A stretch of DNA of 64,000 nt, from contig NC_019689.1 in assembly GCF_000317025.1 (NCBI RefSeq), positions 2,581,501-2,645,500 on the forward strand. Direction: 5' to 3'. Shown here piece after piece: positions 55,716 to 64,000 of the stretch. How positions within the stretch are numbered: the stretch's first letter is position 1; every line of letters begins with the position of its first letter. The notes under the pieces are model-generated. The model ran no database searches and was not told the origin of the DNA. It was given only the letters and a program-made list of their open reading frames with translations. A program made the position numbers and the translations under genes. This stretch comes from Pleurocapsa sp. PCC 7327. Its GTDB lineage: Bacteria; Cyanobacteriota; Cyanobacteriia; Cyanobacteriales; Microcystaceae.

Positions 55716-57014
55716 GTGGCTTTTAAGATAGGTTTGCTGGGATTAGGAACGGTAGGAACGGGAACGGCAGAAATCATCCTCAATCCTGCTGGGCGGCATT
55801 CCCTGCTCAAAGAGATAGCAATTCATCGGGTAGGGGTGCGATCGCTTGATAAACCGAGAGGCATACAATTGCCCCCCCAAGCAATAACGACGGATTTAGA
55901 GGCAATCGTTACCGATCCCGAAATCGATATCGTCGTGGAATTGCTCGGAGGATTAGAACCCGCGCGATCGCTGATTCTCAAAGCCATCTCCGCCGGCAAG
56001 CACGTCGTCACTGCTAACAAAGCCGCGATCGCTCGCTACGGCGATGAAATCTATAGTGCCGCTAACGCGGCAGGCGTTTATGTCTTACTAGAAGGGGCTG
56101 TTGGCGGCGGCATTCCCGTCATCAAACCCCTCAAGCAATCTCTGGGGGCAAATCGCATCGCTAGCATTATCGGCATTGTCAACGGGACGACGAATTATAT
56201 TCTCACCCAGATGACCGCAGCGGGGGCTGATTTTGATGAAGTTCTGGCTGAGGCGCAAAAATTAGGCTACGCTGAAGCCGATCCTACGGCTGATGTCGAT
56301 GGCTTAGATGCCGCCGATAAAATCGCCATTCTTGCTTCTCTAGGATTTGGCGGACGGGTTAAACGAGAAAATGTCTACTGCGAAGGCATCCGTCAAGTCA
56401 GCGCCGCCGATATTAATTATGCCGATAAATTGGGGTTTGTGATTAAATTACTGGCGATCGCCAAGGGATCTGGCGGCTACGAATCCGATACCTTACAATT
56501 GCGAGTTCATCCTACCCTCATTCCCAAAACTCATCCCCTAGCCGGCATTAATGGAGTCTTCAACGCCATTCTCGTCGAGGGCGATCCCCTGGGACAAGTG
56601 ATGTTTTTCGGTCCCGGTGCGGGTTCGGGTCCCACTGCGAGCGCCGTCGTATCCGATATTATGAACATTGTCGGCATCCTCAAAAGTAGTGGCAAAACCC
56701 AATCCCTCGATCCCCTATTAACCTGTACCCACCAACACTATTGCACCATTACTCCCATCGAAGAGTTAGAAACTCGTTTTTATGCCCGTTTCCTATGCCG
56801 AGATATTCCCGGCGTAATCGGTCATTTAGGAACCTGTTTTGGCAACCATCGAGTCAGCTTGGAGTCAGTGGTTCAAATCGGTTTCCAAGGCGAGTTAGCA
56901 GAAATTGTCGTCGTGACTCACGACGTTCGCGAGGGGAACTTCCGTCAGGCATTGCAAGAAATTGGCTGTTTGGAGGCAGTTAAAACCATTCCTAGCATTC
57001 TCAGAGTGTTGTAG
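55716..57014 (+). CDS. hom: Homoserine dehydrogenase
   Basis: 432 residues from GTG 55716 (VAFKIGLLGLGTVGTGTAEI), preceded by GAGG; a TTG at 55701 would add five. It reduces aspartate semialdehyde to homoserine in threonine and methionine synthesis. The NAD(P)-binding GLLGLGTVGTG, catalytic region KHVVTANKAAIARYG and EGAVGGGIPVIKPLKQSLGA are present. The C-terminal ACT domain (FYARFLCRDIPGVIGHLGTC) gives feedback control. A complete gene. Confidence 0.93.
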   Translation: MAFKIGLLGLGTVGTGTAEIILNPAGRHSLLKEIAIHRVGVRSLDKPRGIQLPPQAITTDLEAIVTDPEIDIVVELLGGLEPARSLILKAISAGKHVVTANKAAIARYGDEIYSAANAAGVYVLLEGAVGGGIPVIKPLKQSLGANRIASIIGIVNGTTNYILTQMTAAGADFDEVLAEAQKLGYAEADPTADVDGLDAADKIAILASLGFGGRVKRENVYCEGIRQVSAADINYADKLGFVIKLLAIAKGSGGYESDTLQLRVHPTLIPKTHPLAGINGVFNAILVEGDPLGQVMFFGPGAGSGPTASAVVSDIMNIVGILKSSGKTQSLDPLLTCTHQHYCTITPIEELETRFYARFLCRDIPGVIGHLGTCFGNHRVSLESVVQIGFQGELAEIVVVTHDVREGNFRQALQEIGCLEAVKTIPSILRVL

Positions 57015-57056
57015 CATTTCTAATAACCGATTGCTAATCATTATTTGACCGATCGC

Positions 57057-57959
57057 ATGTTTTCTTGGCTATTTCCCCTCGCTACGGCAACTCTAATTAA
57101 TCCGGCAATAATATTCCAGACGAAACACCCCGAACTGGCGATCGTTGCTCAATCTCCAGGCGAAACCGGACAACATTCCCAGGGAATATCCTGTCAGCCA
57201 CCCTTGCTCTCGCGCTTGCAGCGTCACAAAATTGCTCCAGGCGAAACCGCAGCCACTATCGCCCAAAAATATAATTTACTGCCAGAAACGCTGATTCGAC
57301 TCAATCCCATTTTGCAAGGAGGTTCTGTGCCTGTGGGAAGCGAAATTCTCATTCCTCCCATGAACGGCGTTCGCTTAGAAGTTCCAGCTGGGGCAACCTG
57401 GAAAGACCTAGAAAATGCCTATGGAGTACGTGCAGATGTTTTATTTGAACTTAACGGCTGTCAAAAAACTCCTAAAGTCGTTTTTATTCCTGGGGTAAAT
57501 TGGACTGCCAGAGACAATGCCAGGAGGAACTACACGGGACTAAAACATTATCCCCTCCCTCAAAATGCTCGCATCGGATTGCCCTACGGCTGGCAAAAAG
57601 AGGCTACCGACGGAAAAATGATGTTTCATAGCGGCGTCGATTTCCTAGCCGAATCGGGAACGCCAGTATTGGCAGCAGATGAGGGAACTGTTGCTTTTGT
57701 GGGAGAGGAAGGTCCCTACGGATACTTAATCGTTATCTCGCACGGAGAAGAATGGCAAACCCGCTATGCCCATCTAGATAAGGTTCGGGTCAAAATCGGT
57801 CAGCAGGTTAAGGCAGGAGAGGTCATCGGAACGGTTGGGACGACTGGGAAACCGGATATAAAAGCGCCTCATTTACATTTTGAAATTCGTTACAAATCGC
57901 CTGCGGGTTGGGTAGCGCAAGATCCGAAACTACATCTGCCAGCAGGAACTAGGGAGTAA
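57057..57959 (+). CDS. LysM-M23 peptidase
   Basis: 300 residues from ATG 57057; the frame is open from a TTG at 57045. A signal-like front, one LysM repeat (HKIAPGETAATIAQKYNLLP, then ETLIRLNPIL), then a LytM domain with HSGVDFLAESGTPVLAADEG, RYAHLDKVRVKIGQQVKAGE and HLHFEIRY. The metal ligands are intact. It is probably a cell-wall hydrolase or an activator type. It directly follows hom on the same strand, but there is no metabolic link. Confidence 0.85.
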   Translation: MFSWLFPLATATLINPAIIFQTKHPELAIVAQSPGETGQHSQGISCQPPLLSRLQRHKIAPGETAATIAQKYNLLPETLIRLNPILQGGSVPVGSEILIPPMNGVRLEVPAGATWKDLENAYGVRADVLFELNGCQKTPKVVFIPGVNWTARDNARRNYTGLKHYPLPQNARIGLPYGWQKEATDGKMMFHSGVDFLAESGTPVLAADEGTVAFVGEEGPYGYLIVISHGEEWQTRYAHLDKVRVKIGQQVKAGEVIGTVGTTGKPDIKAPHLHFEIRYKSPAGWVAQDPKLHLPAGTRE

Positions 57960-57965
57960 TGAAAA

Positions 57966-58050
57966 AGAGGGAGAGTGGGGAGATGGGGAGACAATTAACG
58001 ACTAACCACTAACTATTAACTAATCCCTAATCCTTTCATCCAAAATGGCA
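57966..58050. repeat. Dispersed low-complexity repeat, second copy
   Basis: GTGGGGAGATGGGGAGACAA, then TTAACGACTAACCACTAAC and ATCCTTTCATCCAAAAT. It is the inverse-orientation relative of 36840-37090. Confidence 0.7.
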
Positions 58051-58115
58051 TGAGAAACTGGGCGGTTTGAACCGCCACAGAATCTAACTTAATCCGAGCA
58101 GCGATCGCGCACAAA

Positions 58116-58943
58116 TCACTCATCCATGGGAACAAACATTTGCGTCTCTGGCACGTATTTCCAGGCGATTCCTTCTGGATCTTTGCTTTGACTCCATTCT
58201 GGAAAATCGGGGCTGGATTTGCGCCTTGCTACCGTACTGGCATTGATATCGAGACGTTTGGCAAGATCGGCTTGAATTAGGGCTAGTCCCGATTCCTCCC
58301 GTTTGGGTGCGCCACTTTCTTCTATTGTCGCTGGTTCGGCAGCAGCTTCTTTCTCAGCAACCGAAGTAGGCTCGATCGCTGCTTGCGCTTGAGTGGTAAT
58401 TTCTTCTGCTGGCGGCTGAGTCGCTTCTTTTTCTTTTTGGTTGGCTAGTTGAGCGATCGCGCTAAAAGAGGGTTTTTCGGGCGCGCTAATTAATTGAGAA
58501 GTTGTTTTTCTCGATGGTAGCGGTTCTTCCTCTTCCTCGTCTGAGATCGTGTCGCTATCATCAAAAATACTTCCCAACGCACTAACGGTAAGAAAGTAAT
58601 ATACCGTGCCTTTCTCTTTGTAATCTTTGCGTTGAGCGCCGTATTCCTCTGCTTTTCTCTCTAAAAAACGTTTAGCTGCTCTTCCAGTTAAATTAGCTTT
58701 TAGGGACAAGTCCATTACCGTCAAAGCTCCCTGATTTTCTTTAATCAGTTGAGTAAAGAAGGGATTGACTTGCTTGCACCATTGTTGCCATTGGTAATTG
58801 TCCCAAATTTTTAAACCGATGCTGAAGGCTATGAGTAACAACAGTAATGGCCAGGCAGTAAAGATTACTACTAGCGCCACCGCAATGGGAAGAATCAGGA
58901 CAAGAACGCCCGCCGTACCATTTTCTAATACTTTTCCAGTCAT
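58116..58943 (-). CDS. Cyanobacterial membrane protein, unknown
   Basis: 275 residues. Two membrane helices at the front (VLVLILPIAVALVVIF, WPLLLLLIAFSIGLKIW), then a winged-helix-like section (ALTVMDLSLKANLTGRAAKR, FLERKAEEYGAQRKDYKEKG), an acidic/proline-rich linker and a C-terminal segment (LIQADLAKRLDINASTVARR, KSSPDFPEWSQSKDPEGIAW) resembling a small helix-turn-helix. Not recognised by name. It is on the same strand as, and downstream of, the GatD-like gene but 90 bases apart. Confidence 0.55.
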   Translation of the reverse strand: MTGKVLENGTAGVLVLILPIAVALVVIFTAWPLLLLLIAFSIGLKIWDNYQWQQWCKQVNPFFTQLIKENQGALTVMDLSLKANLTGRAAKRFLERKAEEYGAQRKDYKEKGTVYYFLTVSALGSIFDDSDTISDEEEEEPLPSRKTTSQLISAPEKPSFSAIAQLANQKEKEATQPPAEEITTQAQAAIEPTSVAEKEAAAEPATIEESGAPKREESGLALIQADLAKRLDINASTVARRKSSPDFPEWSQSKDPEGIAWKYVPETQMFVPMDE

Positions 58944-59033
58944 ATTTTCTGGTTGCTCTTATCGTTAAATGGCAACTCTTATGCAATTGAGAATTGCCAA
59001 TCGCGTTGTAAATAAAAATTCTATATCAATAGT

Positions 59034-59828
59034 TTAGGGTGTCTTGTGCAAGCTGGGTAACTCTAATCGTTTAAACATTGCTTCTCTTGCTCGCCACGCG
59101 AGCGAATCATCAAGTTTTGTTAAGACCATCTCGGTTTGATACTTCTGCCGCAGGGCGGTTTGAATCAACCAGTCTGCAATGAAGGGATTTTTTGGCAGGA
59201 GAGGTCCGTGAGAATAAGTTGCGATCGCGTTGCGATAGAATGCTCCTTCTTTGCCATCTTCCCCATTGTTGCCATAGCCTTTGATGACCTTGCCCAACGG
59301 GGCGATATTGCCCAAATAAGTTCGACCGCCGTGATTTTCAAAGCCAATGACAATCGGCGGTTCTCCTAGCATTGTCCTTAAATCTTGCGCCAAGGGAGAG
59401 GCAGTAATTTCAAAAACCACGTTACCGATGCAGCGTTTCGCCTGGGGACCGGGATGTTTGCTGACGAAATCGAGCAATCCTAACCCTTCAATTCTTTGCC
59501 CAAACGCAGGTTCGTAGTAATGGCCGAGGAGTTGGGGAGAACCGCAGGTGAACGCTCCCGGCGTGCCCGATTCGAGTTTATCGCGTAGCGCTTCGGCTTT
59601 TGCCCCTTTTAAGTCGCGCATGACGATTTCTTGCTGTCGGTCTTGTGCGCCGCCACCGACGATGAGATCGACTTGGTAGAATGCAGTTGCTTGAGTTTGT
59701 TGGTCTAGCGGAACGATCGATACTTCAATCCCGCGCCACCGACAGCGGCGTTCTATGCAGATAACGTTCCCGCGATCGCCGTAGGTACTCATGAGAGTTG
59801 GATAGAGCCAGCCAATTTTTAGTTCCAT
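59034..59828 (-). CDS. GatD-like class I glutamine amidotransferase
   Basis: 264 residues. Start MELKIGWLYPTLMSTYGDRG, then GGGAQDRQQEIVMRDL. The nucleophile is the Cys in GAFTCGSPQLLGHYYEP and the His in YSHGPLLPKNPFIADWLI. The match is to GatD, which with MurT amidates lipid II in Gram-positive bacteria, and to CobQ-like amidotransferases. No MurT gene is adjacent here. In cyanobacteria the partner may be elsewhere. The activity is inferred, not shown. Confidence 0.75.
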   Translation of the reverse strand: MELKIGWLYPTLMSTYGDRGNVICIERRCRWRGIEVSIVPLDQQTQATAFYQVDLIVGGGAQDRQQEIVMRDLKGAKAEALRDKLESGTPGAFTCGSPQLLGHYYEPAFGQRIEGLGLLDFVSKHPGPQAKRCIGNVVFEITASPLAQDLRTMLGEPPIVIGFENHGGRTYLGNIAPLGKVIKGYGNNGEDGKEGAFYRNAIATYSHGPLLPKNPFIADWLIQTALRQKYQTEMVLTKLDDSLAWRAREAMFKRLELPSLHKTP

Positions 59829-59991
59829 TTCTATCGTTTAGGAGTTTGCCCAAAATTTTCCAATAGATGGAGAGATATTCTACATCATCCAATCCTATTG
59901 GCTGATTTGCTTATGATGACGGAACCGATCCTTATTCTAGTTTCCGCGATCGGGTCAATTTTAATTTGGTTCCCAGAAAGCTAAAGCTCAA

Positions 59992-61440
59992 TTAACGCTT
60001 ATTAGTAATAGCTATGGAATCTAAATTAAAAAATTTTGCATAACATTCATTACTCCAATAGGTAGGGTCAAGAGTAATATCGTCAAGATAAATTGTTTTG
60101 GGTATACGCTTGTTTAATGCTGGAACTCTAAAACTTTTTTCATTTTCAGTAATATTTTTTGCGATCGATTCGTATCTATTTTGTAATTCGGAATGATAGC
60201 GAGGAGCATTAATGAATAAATCATAGGTTGCTTGTCCGAAATGACTATCAAATACGATTCCAACAATCATTACTACCCATGCAGAAATTGCAATATACTT
60301 GGGTACAATTATTGTTTCAGTTTGCCGCTCTCCTAAACTATTAATTAAGACGATAATTCCTAAAAACCAGCCCATCAAAAAGATAAGATAGCTTGTGTTT
60401 AAAACTCGACCTGGTAAATAACCTGCAGAAACATAAGGCAGGAAAAATGTTATGGCTACTAAAGATGTCTAAATAACAATATATCCAATTCTCAAAAACT
60501 TTTTAGTTTCTATAATTTGAGGTATTCTATATAGTTTTGCTAACGAAGTTGATATAGGAATAAAAATGAGACTGACACTTAATAAGACAGGATTTAAAAC
60601 CCAAGAATTGAGAGTACATATAAATTGAATTGCAATTCCAAAAATCATTTTTAAGGAATAATCAGCCTGCTCTTGCTCTACAGTTACATTATATCGTTGA
60701 GAAGTTCCAGGAGACAGGAAAGATAGAGCTATAGAGATTATAGTTACTCCTAAAACAATTCTCCATATTAAAGAACTGTGATGTTTAGTGTAACTTGTTA
60801 ATAAAACGCCTATAAAAGCTATTGTCAATAAAAATATAGCAAGAATTTCAGAGGAACCTGCAATGGCAGCAGCAAGCAAAGCACAACCTAAACCATAAAT
60901 AATTTTCTTTGAAAAACTACTAGAATTAAGTATTCGATCTTTTGATAAAAGTAAAGCTAAAAGAAAAAATAATAATATATTACCTAATGTATAGTAAAAA
61001 GCTCCATTTAACCAGTAAAATCCTTCTACCGTTGAAGGCATTCCGCACAAATAGATAACAAATCCTAAATAAGTTGCCCAAAATATATTCAAATTAGAGC
61101 TTATTTTGCCAGCGATCGCTTTGAAAAAGCAAAACAATGAAATCCAGAACATTCCAAACAGAAATGGAGCGACAAACTTATAAAGTTTCCAAAAATTAGT
61201 TGTGTAGTTATCTTCTCCAAATAAACCGACTATAACTGCATACAAACTATTAGCTGCTGTCCCAAAATAACGACCCGACCAATTAAGATACCAAAATATT
61301 TGAGCATTCCAAAAGCCTAATTCTAATACTTTATTTGCGTAGCAGAAATCATCGGTAGATGGATGATTGAAATAAGATAGTAATAAAAATGGAATGATAA
61401 TAACTATTAGAGTTATTTTGAAAAAATTATTCATTGACAA
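59992..61440 (-). pseudogene. DUF6056 membrane protein gene with in-frame TAG
   Basis: One open frame from 61440 to 59992 interrupted once by TAG at 60469-60471. The 5' part (323 codons) starts MSMNNFFKITLIVIIIPFLL, has the motif FNHPSTDDFCYANKV and YLNWSGRYFGTAANSLY, and about eight helices. After the stop the frame continues TSLVAITFFLPYVSAGYLPG and NTSYLIFLMGWFLGIIVLIN to the end. The pattern fits DUF6056, multi-helix proteins resembling membrane glycosyltransferases. The region is more AT-rich than its neighbours, which suggests transfer. A truncated first part may still be made. Confidence 0.75.
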
Positions 61441-61658
61441 ATTTTTTAGCCAAATATTTATCTAATAAATTGGAATTGTTCAATTCGTAGAAATGAGTTT
61501 GTTCCAGCTTGGAATTATGTAAATCGAACCAAATTTGTTAGCTAGTTAGGCTGCAAATACCTCACCTATAGTAAGATTTGAGTATCATAAAATAATAAAT
61601 TATTACTCTCAAATTAATATAAACTAATCGATCGAATACAAAAAAACAACAATTTACT

Positions 61659-62720
61659 ATGGCAATTTTACTAGCTGGAGACATTGGCGGCACAAAAACT
61701 ATCTTGCGGTTGGTTAAAGCGGAACAAACGGAAACAACGTATAAATTCCCAACCTTAACCACGCTTTACGAGCAAACTTATTCGAGTAAAGAGTTTCCCG
61801 ACTTAGTGCCAATCGTATGTCGGTTGCTAGAGGCAGCGACAGAACAATTGGGAGAACGACCAATAGTTGAAAAAGCTTGCTTTGGCATTGCCGGACCAGT
61901 AACCAACAATACTGCGAAACTGACAAATTTAAGTTGGTCGTTGGAGGGCGATCGCATCGAGAGAGAATTATCTATTTCTCAAGTATCTCTCATTAATGAT
62001 TTTGCTGCTATTGGTTACGGTGTGTTGGGATTATCCGAGCAAGATTTGTATGCGCTACAGACAGTCGAAAGCGATCGCAATGCTCCGATCGCTATTCTAG
62101 GAGCGGGAACAGGATTAGGAGAAGGATTTTTAATTCCTCTCTCAGACGACAGCTATCGCGTCTTTAGCAGCGAAGGAGGTCATGTAGATTTTGCCCCCCA
62201 TTCTACCCTAGAGTTTCAGTTACTCAATTATATTTTGGAGAAGAATAATTTAGAGCGAGTTTCTGTCGAACGAATCGTATCTGGACAAGGAATCGTCTCA
62301 ATTTATCAGTTTTTATGGGACAGGGATAGTTCTCAATCCTCTCCTACCTTTGCCAAAATCTATCAAACTTGGTTGCAAGAACTCGGCAAGGAAGAGAAAA
62401 CCGTCGATTTAGCAGCAGAAATTTCCAAAGCAGCGATCGCGCAAAGCGATCGTCTGTGCCAACAAACCATGAGGCTATTTGTAGAAGCTTATGGAGCAGA
62501 AGCAGGAAACCTAGCGCTAAAATTATTGCCCTATGGCGGACTCTACATTGCTGGTGGCATTTCTGCCAAGATTTTATCTCTCTTGAAGCAAGGAGACTTT
62601 ATGAAAGCTTTCAAAGCTAAAGGAAGAGTCAGTCCCATTCTCAATAAAATTCCCGTCTATGTGGTTCTCAATCCAAAAGTTGGACTGATTGGAGCTGCCT
62701 TTCGTGCCGCTCAAATCTAG
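61659..62720 (+). CDS. glk: Glucokinase
   Basis: 353 residues. The phosphate-binding AGDIGGTKTILRLVK starts the protein. GAGTGLGEGFLIPL, then FSSEGGHVDFAPH and LYIAGGISAKILSLL follow. This is the ROK-unrelated bacterial glucokinase family (Pfam Glucokinase), which phosphorylates glucose with ATP. The ATG at 61659 has no strong ribosome site. It is divergent from the DUF6056 gene and 80 bases ahead of the dndD-like gene. Confidence 0.92.
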   Translation: MAILLAGDIGGTKTILRLVKAEQTETTYKFPTLTTLYEQTYSSKEFPDLVPIVCRLLEAATEQLGERPIVEKACFGIAGPVTNNTAKLTNLSWSLEGDRIERELSISQVSLINDFAAIGYGVLGLSEQDLYALQTVESDRNAPIAILGAGTGLGEGFLIPLSDDSYRVFSSEGGHVDFAPHSTLEFQLLNYILEKNNLERVSVERIVSGQGIVSIYQFLWDRDSSQSSPTFAKIYQTWLQELGKEEKTVDLAAEISKAAIAQSDRLCQQTMRLFVEAYGAEAGNLALKLLPYGGLYIAGGISAKILSLLKQGDFMKAFKAKGRVSPILNKIPVYVVLNPKVGLIGAAFRAAQI

Positions 62721-62728
62721 CGATCGAA

Positions 62729-62750
62729 GGATAGGTGGTATAATCTATCC
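62729..62750 (+). terminator. Weak hairpin after glk
   Basis: GGATAG (62729-62734) pairs with CTATCC (62745-62750), with a T-rich stretch some 12 bases later. It may separate glk from the dndD-like gene. Confidence 0.35.
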
Positions 62751-62800
62751 TCTTACCAATCTTTTTAGGAAGATATCAATAATTTTATTTTTAAATTTTC

Positions 62801-64000
62801 ATGATTTTTAAAGAGTTAGTCTTACAAAACTTTGGTCCTTATGCCAATCGTCATGTCATTAACTTAAATCCAGAAATTAATGAAAATACTCGTCCAATTA
62901 TTCTTTTTGGTGGCATGAATGGTGGCGGGAAAACAACTCTTATGGATGCTATTCGTCTTGCTTTATACGGACAACGCGCTCACTGTTCTACTCGCGGTAA
63001 TTTAGGGTATAGTGAATTTCTGACTCAAGCAGTTAACAACCAAGCTTCATCAATAGAGCAAACCCGTATAGAGCTGGCTTTTGAACATATTATTAATGAC
63101 CAATGGAAAGAATTTAGAATTGTCCGCAGTTGGACAAAAAATCCTAAAGATGGAAAAGACAACTTAGGCATTTTAGACACGGATTGGCCCGATCCTGCCT
63201 TAGCCAATACTTGGGATGAATATATTGAAACGATTCTTCCCTTGGGAATTTCTAATCTCTTTCTTTTTGATGGAGAACAAGTTAAAGAACTGGCGGAACA
63301 AGAGACTCCTCCTCAAGCCGTTATTGAAGCCATCCAGTCTCTATTAGGACTCGAATTAGCCGAACGGTTATCTATCGATCTAGATATCCTAGCCAGTCGC
63401 AAACGAAAGGCTTTAGCCAGTGCTTCTCAATTGTCAAATTTAGAAGAAATTGAAGCCAGACTTAAGCAATATAACCAAGAGAAAGAACTTGCCCAAGCAG
63501 CTTTAGGTACATTACAACAACAGCTCAAAGAAGCACAAAAAAACTATCAAGAAGCAGCCGATAAGTTTCGGACTGAAGGAGGCAGAATTGCTGCCCAAAG
63601 AAGTCAGTTAGAAAGCAAGCTCGACGAACTCGCTAAAGCAACAGATAATCAACGCCAAGAAATGTGCGATCTAGCATCCGATCTTTTGCCATTAGGATTG
63701 GTGACTCCTCTATTAAAACGAGTAAAATTACAAGCAGAAACAGAAGCAAAGATTCTACAAGCAAAAGTGGCTAGAGATGTTATCCAACAACGAGACGATC
63801 GCCTGTTGGAATACCTAGACAAATTATCTTTGACTTCTAAACAATTAGAAAAGATTAAATTATTTCTCCAAGAGGAAAATCGCTCTCTAAATCAAGAACT
63901 AGATCTCAATAAAGAGCCGTGGTTGTGTATTGATGAAGAAGGAATTAAACTGCTGGAGAATTTATTAGAACATCAACTTTCCATGCAGATAGATTTAGCT
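62801..64000 (+). CDS. dndD: DndD-like ATPase, 5' part (runs off the window)
   Basis: 400 codons from ATG 62801 stay open to the window edge. N-terminal ABC/Rad50-type P-loop GGMNGGGKTTLMDAIRLALY at residues 37-56, then FEHIINDQWKEFRIVRSW, a WDEYIETILPLGISNLFLFD stretch, GEQVKELAEQ and long coiled coils after about residue 190. This pattern matches DndD, the ATPase of DNA phosphorothioate (Dnd) systems, better than SbcC or RecF. The signature motif and Walker B lie past the edge. dndC is not directly upstream, where glk sits. Neighbours to the right are unseen. The AT content is higher than in the housekeeping genes. Confidence 0.75.
   Translation, partial: MIFKELVLQNFGPYANRHVINLNPEINENTRPIILFGGMNGGGKTTLMDAIRLALYGQRAHCSTRGNLGYSEFLTQAVNNQASSIEQTRIELAFEHIINDQWKEFRIVRSWTKNPKDGKDNLGILDTDWPDPALANTWDEYIETILPLGISNLFLFDGEQVKELAEQETPPQAVIEAIQSLLGLELAERLSIDLDILASRKRKALASASQLSNLEEIEARLKQYNQEKELAQAALGTLQQQLKEAQKNYQEAADKFRTEGGRIAAQRSQLESKLDELAKATDNQRQEMCDLASDLLPLGLVTPLLKRVKLQAETEAKILQAKVARDVIQQRDDRLLEYLDKLSLTSKQLEKIKLFLQEENRSLNQELDLNKEPWLCIDEEGIKLLENLLEHQLSMQIDLA

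Noticed and set aside
44337-60471. Reassignment of TAG to an amino acid in this genome
   Set aside because: TAG ends ordinary genes here, for example the radical SAM gene at 12305-12307, so the two interruptions are better explained by point mutations.

Overview
The window is a piece of a cyanobacterial chromosome. Evidence: GCGATCGC (HIP1) octamers are scattered through genes and spacers (for example 253-260 and 449-456). Several gene families are typical of cyanobacteria: zeta-carotene desaturase with its SRPBCC neighbour, DUF1822, DUF1825, DUF1802, DUF6335, an Asr1405/Asl0597-like small protein, pentapeptide-repeat proteins, and a Pix-type phototaxis cluster with cyanobacteriochrome-like GAF domains. 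PEP-CTERM and DUF4126 sequences are also present. The genome looks filamentous or large-unicellular in style, with many repeats, an IS, a MITE-like element and several decaying genes. I cannot name the species.

Layout. 1-1.1 kb: non-coding, with short repeats. 1.1-7.5 kb: a STAND ATPase (HTH, NB-ARC, DUF1822), a secreted protein, a DUF4126 remnant cut off by a MITE-like element, a pentapeptide protein, a DUF6335 protein and a short SepF-like protein. 7.0-9.8 kb: zds, its SRPBCC partner and a hypothetical gene, all on the minus strand. 10.7-16.7 kb: a B12-binding radical SAM protein, YlqF GTPase, SPFH/slipin, a thioredoxin-like ferredoxin, Dps and a PEBP-like protein. 16.8 kb: tRNA-Leu(GAG). 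16.9-31.8 kb: a minus-strand chemotaxis/phototaxis cluster in the order PatA-like regulator, CheY, CheW, MCP, MCP, CheA-REC, CheW. The first MCP is split by an intact ISKra4-like element. 32-39.4 kb: RuvC/YqgF-fold nuclease, DUF1825, MtfA peptidase, leuC, a second pentapeptide protein and a PhoD-like phosphatase. 39.6-44.6 kb: an RND efflux operon whose adaptor gene carries an in-frame amber stop. 44.9-57.9 kb: DUF1802, two M23 peptidases, a peptide-binding lipoprotein, ferredoxin, a GT4 glycosyltransferase, a broken ada, a Tat-type FAD/Rieske oxidoreductase, a PEP-CTERM protein, a DUF697 GTPase and homoserine dehydrogenase. 58-64 kb: a membrane protein, a GatD-like amidotransferase, an amber-interrupted DUF6056 gene, glucokinase, and the 5' 400 codons of a DndD-like ATPase running off the right edge.

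The genes that clearly work together are those of the phototaxis cluster. Both MCPs carry tandem GAF domains, and all four GAFs have a DPCF cysteine and a Cys-His cysteine exactly 28 residues apart. That is the pattern of DXCF-type cyanobacteriochromes, so the cluster probably steers type IV pilus motility in response to light. The ISKra4-like insertion (8-bp target duplication, 1173 bp, U_UUU_UUA frameshift site between its two ORFs) has disabled one of the two receptors. Removing it with one duplication restores the frame exactly. Other decay is visible: a frameshifted ada, two genes stopped by TAG, and DUF4126.
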